Assembly: GCF_903992535.2 (NCBI RefSeq)
Contig: NC_052065.1
Location: 44,042,107 to 44,106,106 of the forward strand
Origin: Arvicola amphibius
Taxonomy: Eukaryota > Chordata > Mammalia > Rodentia > Cricetidae
Direction of reading: 5' to 3'
Length of the DNA: 64,000 bases
Position numbers and translations under genes: made by a program. The notes under the pieces are model-generated. The model saw only the letters and a program-made list of their open reading frames with translations, was not told where the DNA came from and did no database searches. Below are positions 57,469 to 64,000 of the stretch, one piece after another. The first letter of the stretch is position 1; every line of letters starts with the position of its first letter.

Positions 57469-58202
57469 GTGAGTAGTGGCAAGAGCCATTTTCTGGCTGG
57501 TGTTCTCAAAAGACTGTTCTGCCTAGTAAAGTGTTTCTGACCATGCTCTGTGCTGCTAGAGTGCCTGCCTTCCAATCTCCTCTCTACAGTACACGTAAAG
57601 GAGCACTCTCACGAGGTTTGTATCAGTAATGGGTGTAATGCGTAAACCTTATCTTGCTTGAAGGTGGGTCTGTAAGAAATGTTACCCACTCATCTTTATT
57701 GTTGGAGAATGTCCAGAACACCTAGATATATACTTGGTTGTCTGTTGCCTGTCTCTATGTACCTTAAATAGGATTCTTTTCTCCCACCTAAAAGTAGGAT
57801 CTTGTCTTCTTTCCACAAAGGAACAGTTTTAGACTTTTCACTTTTTTTCTATCTAAATTGGGATGATTTTTGTTTTGTTATGGCCTTTTGGGTTTGATTG
57901 TATAATGTTAGGAAATAGCTAGCTTGCTTTTAGATTTCCACCTTGTTGCCACCCCAGCCTACTGCCAGTGGCTGGTTTTGTAAAGGACCAGATAAACTCA
58001 GCTGGATCTCAGCACCTGTCTGTAGCAAAGCAGTGCTTTATAAACCCTCGTCCTTCCTTATCTAATAACCAGGAATCTCGTGGCAGTATTTTAAGTGTTT
58101 TAGGACACACATGGAAAGGTATGGCTTTCCCTGGTGCACAGATAAAAAAGAGATTCTCTTGGAGTTCCAGGCCAAATAATAAGCAAACAAACAAAATAGT
58201 AT
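57469..58202. other. Intron-like sequence
   Basis: Nothing recognised; a frame on the minus strand over 57,318-57,575 is antisense to the candidate exon and unsupported. Confidence 0.4.
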
Positions 58203-58475
58203 GGACTGGAGAGATGGCCCATTAGGTGAAGCATTTGCCTTGCCAGTGTGAGGACCTATAAGCACAGATTTCAAAGCCATGTAAAGCTGGGTGCCAAGCT
58301 AGCAGGTAGTTGGGTAGGTAAAAGCTCTTGCCGTGTAAGCCTGATCACCTGAGTTTGGTTTCCCAGACCCATGCAAAGGTAGAAGGAAAGAACCAACTAC
58401 AGAGTGGTTTCTTACCTTCCCAAGCATGCTCTAACATGCATACTCCCCCCAATAATAAATAAATAAATCAAAAGA
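58203..58475 (+). repeat. B3/B4-type SINE, two pieces
   Basis: GGACTGGAGAGATGGCCCAT to GTAAAGCTGGGTGCCAAGC (58,203-58,305) is followed by a second head-like piece GGTAGGTAAAAGCTCTTGCC to an AATAAATAAATAAATC tail (58,306-58,475). Either two SINEs in tandem or one composite. Confidence 0.72.
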
Positions 58476-58984
58476 TTTGAAAGGTCTGGTTTATAGCCTC
58501 ACATCACCTTAAGTGAATGTGGAAAGTTGCTTGTGTCAATTGAGGTATAAATTTCTCTTTTTTAGTAACTTTTGCAAAGCCATAAATATTTGCTTTGAAA
58601 CAACTTTAGACTTAAAATTGCAGAGATAAAAGAATAGCCAGGCTACAGTCCACTGTTCCAGGGAAGCCAGGTAGCAGGAAGGAAACATGGATTGCCCTGG
58701 GAAGGGGAATAGATGAGATCACCTGGGTAAACAGGTGGGGAGATGTGTGTGGGGATGGGAGCGTCAGGGATTGGGTTGGTAAAAAAAGAAATAAAAAGTT
58801 CAAATTGCAGAGATAGTATAAATTTCCCATATACTCTTCATCCAAACCTGTTATATTTATCAAAAAAGACTATATTAGTTTTATCCAAACTGCAGTTTAA
58901 TTTTTATCATTTATCCCCTACTACTACCGTTTTTCTGTTCCAAAATATGTTGCATTTTGTCATTAAATTGGTTAATTTTTTTAC

Positions 58985-59156
58985 ATGGATTTATTTCTTT
59001 TGGGTGTGCGTGAACAGCACAGCATTTGTGTAGAGAACAGAGGACAACACGTGGGGCTTCTTAATCTTCTTCCCATATGTGAGTCACTGAGATTGAATTG
59101 AGAGCGTCGAGAAGAGTGGGAGTACTTTTACCCACTGAAGCATTTCACTGGCCCCC
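58985..59156 (-). repeat. B3/B4-like SINE (diverged)
   Basis: ATTTATTTCTTTTGGGTGTG, GTGTAGAGAACAGAGGACAA, GTGAGTCACTGAGATTGAA and CACTGAAGCATTTCACTGGC are an antisense SINE with a degraded centre. Confidence 0.65.
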
Positions 59157-60029
59157 ATTTGTAATTATTTGCATTTATGTCATTGGCATATCCATTTTAT
59201 TAGTTAAAAAATCTGTTGCCATAAAACTGTTTTCTGATTTATTCTTCAGTTTTATGCAGGTCCTCAAAGGCCAGGTGGTTCCTCTATGGCTAGCAAAGCC
59301 AGAGATTCATCTTGGCATTAAACTTTAATGCTTGAAATGACAGGTGAGAGTCCTGTGATAATGAAAAGAATCCTGTTAGGTATGTAGTTGAGACTATGCA
59401 CTTTTATAATTTAAAATTATTTCCACACGATCAAATGGGCTATTTATATTGTTAATGTTTGATCATCTTAGCCTCAGAGTGATAAGACATTCTTTTAAAA
59501 TTATAAGCGTTTTTAGTTGTGAACATAATTGTAAATTAGGATGAAGTGGAGAACTTAGCTATTTAGAAGTGATGATTTAATAAGAAATTAGTGTAATCAT
59601 TTAATGTCAGTAAAGTAACACACTTTATTGTTTATATGAGCTTTTAGAAAACCCTTGGTTTTAATTTGTGGCCATGATTGATTTTTTTAACTTTGTTTTT
59701 TCAAGGATGCCATATGTGGAGATTCCTTTATTCTGAATTTTCATATGTCCTTTAAGCTTGATGTCAAAGTCATCATAGTGTAAACAGAAAGTTATCTGGT
59801 AGGCTGCACATCATGGACTTTACTATAGAAAGTCTTATCTTTTCTGCCACAGAAATAACTTTTGGCTGTTAGTCATGGGTGGCAAAGAAAATAATTTGGG
59901 GTTGGCTAGATGAAATTGTTTCAAATGAATATGATGTCTATTGAGAGACACTCTGAGTAAATTCTCTTAGTATGTAGACCTTAGCAAGTTGGTAAGGGTA
60001 AATGTTATTTAGTAATTTCATCTGCTTAT
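59157..60029. other. Intron-like AT-rich sequence
   Basis: Nothing recognised. Confidence 0.4.
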
Positions 60030-60120
60030 CACCTTGGACAAATTATCTAACTTTAAAGGATCTTGGTTTCTTTATTTATAAAATAGGGGGATTTGACTAG
60101 CTCTATCAGTCCATTAACTT
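60030..60120 (+). repeat. MIR core fragment
   Basis: CACCTTGGACAAATTATCTA, TTGGTTTCTTTATTTATAAA and ATAGGGGGATTTGACTAG match the MIRb core in sense. Confidence 0.68.
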
Positions 60121-60338
60121 CCAAATTTTTTTAAAAAATACTTAAACAGAAAGCTGCAAGATAGTTCTAGATCTTTATAATTCAAACTGTGACTGTAATT
60201 AGACAGAAGCCAATTTATCCTGTTGGAGTCACATAATTTCCAGCTAACACTGAGAGTCACTTATTTTGACATGTGTGGATTGTTTTGGTTATTACCATAT
60301 TACTTTTGAAATGATAGTTATTAGAATTTTGTACTTTG

Positions 60339-60523
60339 GGGCTGGAGAGATGGCTCAACGGTTTAAGACCACTGGCTACTCTTCCAGAGGTTCTGAGTTC
60401 AATTCCCAGCACCCACATGGTGGCTCATAACCATCTGTAGCAGGCAGGATCTGATCCCCTCTTCTGGCCTGCAGGCATACATGCAGGCAGAATAGTATAT
60501 ACATAAAAAATAAACAATAAAAA
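60339..60523 (+). repeat. B2 SINE with exact 16-bp target duplication
   Basis: GGGCTGGAGAGATGGCTCAA head, CTCTTCCAGAGGTTCTGAG, CCCAGCACCCACATGGTGGC and TGATCCCCTCTTCTGGCCTG, ending in an AATAAA-rich tail. AGAATTTTGTACTTTG occurs at 60,323-60,338 and 60,524-60,539. Confidence 0.96.
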
Positions 60524-60730
60524 AGAATTTTGTACTTTGATCTGAAGCACTCAAGTTCAAGATTTTTTGCTTTCATAATCCTTAAATAATTTTTAATTCA
60601 TTCAACACTTAAAAACTAAAAAACTTTTTAGCTAGCTTTAATAGAAAGTACACAGTATCCATAGTACACAGCTCAGTGAATTTCCATTAGTCAAGCACAC
60701 ATTCATGTATCAGCCCCTATTGAGGATCTT

Positions 60731-61012
60731 TTTTTTAATTATATATAACTTTATTTTTTTTCTCATTTTTTTATTAAAAATTTCCATCTCCTCCCCCCCC
60801 TCCTCCCCCTTCCCTCCCCTCCCTTCCACCCATACCCCCACTCCGCCCCTCTCCAAGCCAAAGAGCCATCAGGGTTCCCTTCACTATGTTAAGTCCAAGG
60901 TCCTCCCAACTCCCCCTAAGTCCAGGAAGGTGAGCAACCAAACTGACAAGGCTCACAGTGAGCCTGTCCATGCTGTAGAGTTCATGCTCATTGCCGTTGT
61001 CCTTGGTTTCTC
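60731..61012 (-). mobile_element. Short 5'-truncated LINE-1 insertion
   Basis: 282 bp of the same L1 3' UTR as at 10,316 and 38,180, with antisense poly-A at 60,729-60,770. Exact 14-bp target duplication CTATTGAGGATCTT at 60,717-60,730 and 61,013-61,026. Host sequence on both sides is old L1-like (61,060-61,260). Confidence 0.92.
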
Positions 61013-61402
61013 CTATTGAGGATCTTAAACAACTGAAATCTCGCCTGCCTCAGCATACCACCTGCCTGACTTTTACCACCGCAGACCGATTTTGCCTATA
61101 TTGTACTTTATTGGAATGGAATCAGGTTGTATTCTTCCTGGCAGATTTCTTTGGAGTAAAATAGTGAATGTAAAATCTGTGCAGTTGTAGTCTCATTACT
61201 GGATATGTCCTTGTATGAATGGATATATCACTAGTTATTGCCACTGGATATTGTTGAAGTACTCGTGTTTGAGAGAGTCTTGGTGGTCTTGGCAGAAGTA
61301 GATTTCTTAAATCAGGTGTGTTTCATTGATGATCATTTCTCTTAGTTCTAAGATTACAGGAGGAGTGAGAGCTAGTTTCTTGAAACAGGAGCATTTAATT
61401 AT

Positions 61403-61523
61403 TTTGTTGCTTTTGAGACAGAGTCTTACTATGTAGCTCTGGCAGGCCTGGAACTCACAGAGATCCACTTCTCTCTGCCTTCCCAGGACTTGGATTAGAG
61501 GTGAGCACCACCACTCCCAACTT
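61403..61523 (-). repeat. B1 SINE (diverged)
   Basis: GCTTTTGAGACAGAGTCTTA, GGCAGGCCTGGAACTCACAG and GATTAGAGGTGAGCACCACC in antisense. Confidence 0.85.
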
Positions 61524-61549
61524 AATATGCTTTTAAAAGATAAAAAAGC

Positions 61550-63047
61550 TTTTTATTATGCAAATCTCAGGGAGAATATCAGTATTTTTGTTAAATGTGC
61601 TAGTTAGAGGTTTATGCTTTCATAACTCTTAAGTACAATTCCTTCCAAAAGCATCATACACACCTTGTCTCTTGTCCCTTGCTCTTTTCTAGGAGTTCAT
61701 TACATGCTGCAAAATGAGCCCCTGCTGGTTACAAATGCATTCTGCCACTGTGTGATATGCTCTTCCATTTTTCATGAGTCTTTTCAGAAATAAAGGTTCT
61801 CACTTTTAATGTAATTAGTATTTCCCTTATGTTTAAAGTAGACAGATTTCAGTTTAAAGCATCTTTTACTTACCCATGATTGTAGGGATATTTTCTCTCA
61901 TCTGGAAGCCTTGCAGCTTTGGTGTTCACACAAAGATCCAGTGATGACCTGAAATTGATTGTCTGTCCTTTTCTCTGCATGGATAGCAAGATGTCCTAGC
62001 ACATGGATTTCCATACTCCTGAGAAGTATTAAATGTGCATATGTCTTTTGGTTTGGTTGCTATGGTCTGTTCTGTTTGTATCCTTGTTCTGACCCCACAT
62101 TGGCCTTGTTTATGATGGCTTCATAGTAAGTCTCGATAGTCAGTAGAACAAGTTCTTCCACCTTGTCCTCAGAACATCTTGCCTGTTCTCAGCCCTTTGC
62201 ACATTTATATGAATTTTAGTATCATGTTACATAGACAAACATGCATATGCATTCACAGTCTGTTAGTGCCATGTTTGTGATTGTGTGGACCCCAAAGAAC
62301 ATTTTGTGAAGAAATGACATCTTGGTTTTCAGTTTTATGAGCATAGAACATTACTCGATTTATTTTTTCTCTATGGTATTTATAATATTCTCCCAAAACT
62401 TTTATTCTTAGATATTTGATATTTTCATGTTACTATATGTAAGTCCTTATGGACTTCATTTTGTTTATATTTTTATACTGACCTTATATATAACCATTGT
62501 GTTAAACTTTTATCACCTTTAGTACTTATCTTTTACTAGGTTTTGATTCATTTCTCAAAAAAAACATTTAACAGTTCTGCACTAACTAAGGTACTTGCTT
62601 TTAACCTTTTTCCTAGCTTTTCTTTAATAAGGAAGTTTTGGTCTGTTCTTAGATTGAGAAGCATTTATATTACGAGTGATGGGATCTTATCAGGTGCTCT
62701 TCCTGGTAAAAATAACCATATCATTTTGTTTTTCAAATCAAATTTATTGATAACCAGTTGCAAAATCAATTTTACAACCCAGCCAGGTTAGCAAAACATT
62801 TTTCTTTTATATTACTTGGAAATTTTAGATCTTTGTTCATGAGCAAAATTGCCTTGGATTAACAGGCTTTTTGTTTTCTTGTCAGATTTTGATAGTTTTA
62901 TAAGATGAATTAAGGAGTATACCTTTTTTAATTCTCCATAGGAGTTTTACAAATTGTTTGTCTGTTTGTTTATAGCCATTTAGATACGGAGTTTTCTTTA
63001 TCCGAAACTTCAGTCATGAGGTCAATTTTAAAAACTGTTTAGGTAGG
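61550..63047 (-). repeat. Old LINE-1 ORF2 relic, about 1.5 kb
   Basis: Antisense old-L1 text runs through the block: TGACCTGAAATTGATTGTC, GTTTATGATGGCTTCATAG, CTTTGCACATTTATATGAAT, TGACATCTTGGTTTTC, TTATTCTTAGATATTTGAT, ATTGCCTTGGATTAACAGG. No frame beyond 82 codons survives. Confidence 0.65.
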
Positions 63048-63268
63048 GATTGGGAACCATCTTGGTAGAGTGCTTGAGTAATATACATGAAACCCTCCAT
63101 TCAGTCACCAGTAGTACATAACTGAGACTGATACTTCATGCCTGGAATCCCTCACGTAGTGGGGGCAGGAGGGCTGCTGGAGTTCAAGGCCATTCCGGCT
63201 CCACAGTGACTGCCAAGTGAACCAGGGCTACATGTCACAATCCTTTTTGAAAGAAAATAAAGAGTGAA
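63048..63268 (+). repeat. B4 SINE (ID-B1 composite)
   Basis: A tRNA-like ID head (CATCTTGGTAGAGTGCTTGA, CACCAGTAGTAC) is followed by a B1-like right half (GCCTGGAATCCCTCACG, GAGTTCAAGGCCATTC) and an A-rich tail, as expected for B4. Confidence 0.8.
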
Positions 63269-63408
63269 TAAATGAAAATTTTAAATAATTATTTTAGTAT
63301 TCTTCAGACTCATTTCTTACTACTGTTTTTGGTAAAATTTTTCAATTTCATCTGAATCTATATATGTTTTGGCATTATATTTAATTTATAAAAAATCTTT
63401 TTAAAAAG

Positions 63409-63998
63409 ATGTGTTATGATTGTTTGCCATTATATATGCATGCCATATCCATGCCTGATACCCTTGGAGTGTAGTTGGAATTTTTTTGGGTCACCAACCA
63501 GCTCCCAAATAAAGACACTAAGACTTATTATTAATTATTATGAATGCTGGACACTAGCTTACGCTTGTCCCATGAGCTCTTTTAACTTACTTTAACCTGT
63601 TTCTATTTAATCTATGTTTTTGCCTCGGGGCCTTTTACCTTTCATTCTGTATGTCCTGCTTCCTCCATGGCTGGCTGGCCCCTGGCATTTCCCTGTAGTT
63701 TCTCTCTTTTTTTCTTTCTGAACCTAAATTCCTCTTGTTTACTCTCCCTGCCCAGAAATTCCGCCTATACCTCCTCCCTCACTAATGGGCATTCAGTTTT
63801 TTATTAGACCAATCAGGTTTCATAGTTAGGCAAGGTAAAACAGCAACACATCTTTACATAGTTAAACAAATATTCCTCAGCAATGGAGGCCAGAAGAGGA
63901 TGTTGATGCCCCTGGTACTGGAGTTACAGACATGCCACGTGGCTGTTAGAAATCAAACCAGGGTACTCTCCAAGAGCAGCAAATGAGCCATCTCTCAC
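63409..63998 (-). repeat. B3 SINE split by an LTR
   Basis: Two antisense parts, 63,409-63,469 (TTTGCCATTATATATGCATG) and 63,883-63,998 (GGAGGCCAGAAGAGGATGTT to GAGCCATCTCTC), rejoin seamlessly when the LTR between them is removed. Confidence 0.88.
63470..63882 (-). mobile_element. Solo LTR, class II ERV, minus orientation
   Basis: 413 bp inserted in a B3 SINE, bounded by TG and CA, flanked by TTGGAG (63,464-63,469) and ATGGAG (63,883-63,888), a 6-bp duplication with one change. On the minus strand it contains GGTCTAATAAAAAACTG and CTCCCAAATAAAG reads on the plus strand. It ends CAACTACA like the LTR at 49,008 but is a different subfamily. Confidence 0.82.
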
Positions 63999-64000
63999 GC

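Noticed and set aside
60339..60523. tRNA-like A and B boxes
   Set aside because: They belong to the B2 SINE head, not to a functional tRNA gene; no cloverleaf end or discriminator context.

Overview
The window is mammalian nuclear DNA from a muroid rodent. The evidence is the interspersed repeat set: 7SL-derived B1, tRNA-derived B2/B3, B4 and ID-like SINEs, rodent L1 (Lx-type) 3' ends, MT-type MaLR LTRs and class II ERV LTRs, on top of ancient MIR and L2. The main LTR family and the L1 3'-UTR type suggest Cricetidae (vole, deer mouse or hamster group) rather than Mus or Rattus. That narrower placement is inference from memory of the families, not from a search.

Positions 1 to about 50,400 look intergenic or deep intronic: AT-rich, no convincing coding exon, and built almost entirely of nested transposons and simple repeats. 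The best resolved item is a complete non-autonomous endogenous retrovirus at 1,819-4,899, with two 403-bp LTRs differing at 9 sites, a lysine-type primer-binding site, a polypurine tract and a perfect 6-bp target duplication, but no recognisable gag, pro, pol or env. A related solo LTR lies at 29,268-29,671. L1 fragments, mostly on the minus strand, fill about 9.5-15 kb, 17.7-18 kb, 22.7-24.5 kb, 29-30 kb, 38.2-39.1 kb and 47.9-49.9 kb. A 21-bp minisatellite with an alternating 42-bp higher-order pattern abuts the L1 at 39.15 kb. Long (CA)n, (GATA)n, (CCCT)n, (GGA)n and (GGGGA)n/(AGAAG)n tracts are scattered throughout.

The only gene-like signal is an unmethylated-type CpG island at about 50,690-51,600. 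It has NRF1-like, CGCG-box-like and ETS-like motifs and a strong splice donor at 51,294/51,295. This reads as the promoter and non-coding first exon of a plus-strand gene whose identity I cannot tell. The remaining 12.7 kb would be its first intron, with fewer young insertions and more MIR relics. A weak candidate second exon with a start codon lies at 57,314-57,468.

I see no bacterial-style operon, CRISPR array, tRNA/rRNA gene or new defence-type system. The points worth a second look are the ERV and related LTRs with intact target duplications, the minisatellite, the G4-capable pentanucleotide tract, the B1-fragment array inside an LTR-like element, and the orphan CpG-island promoter. Family assignments rest on recognition by eye; RepeatMasker with a cricetid library would settle subfamilies and boundaries.
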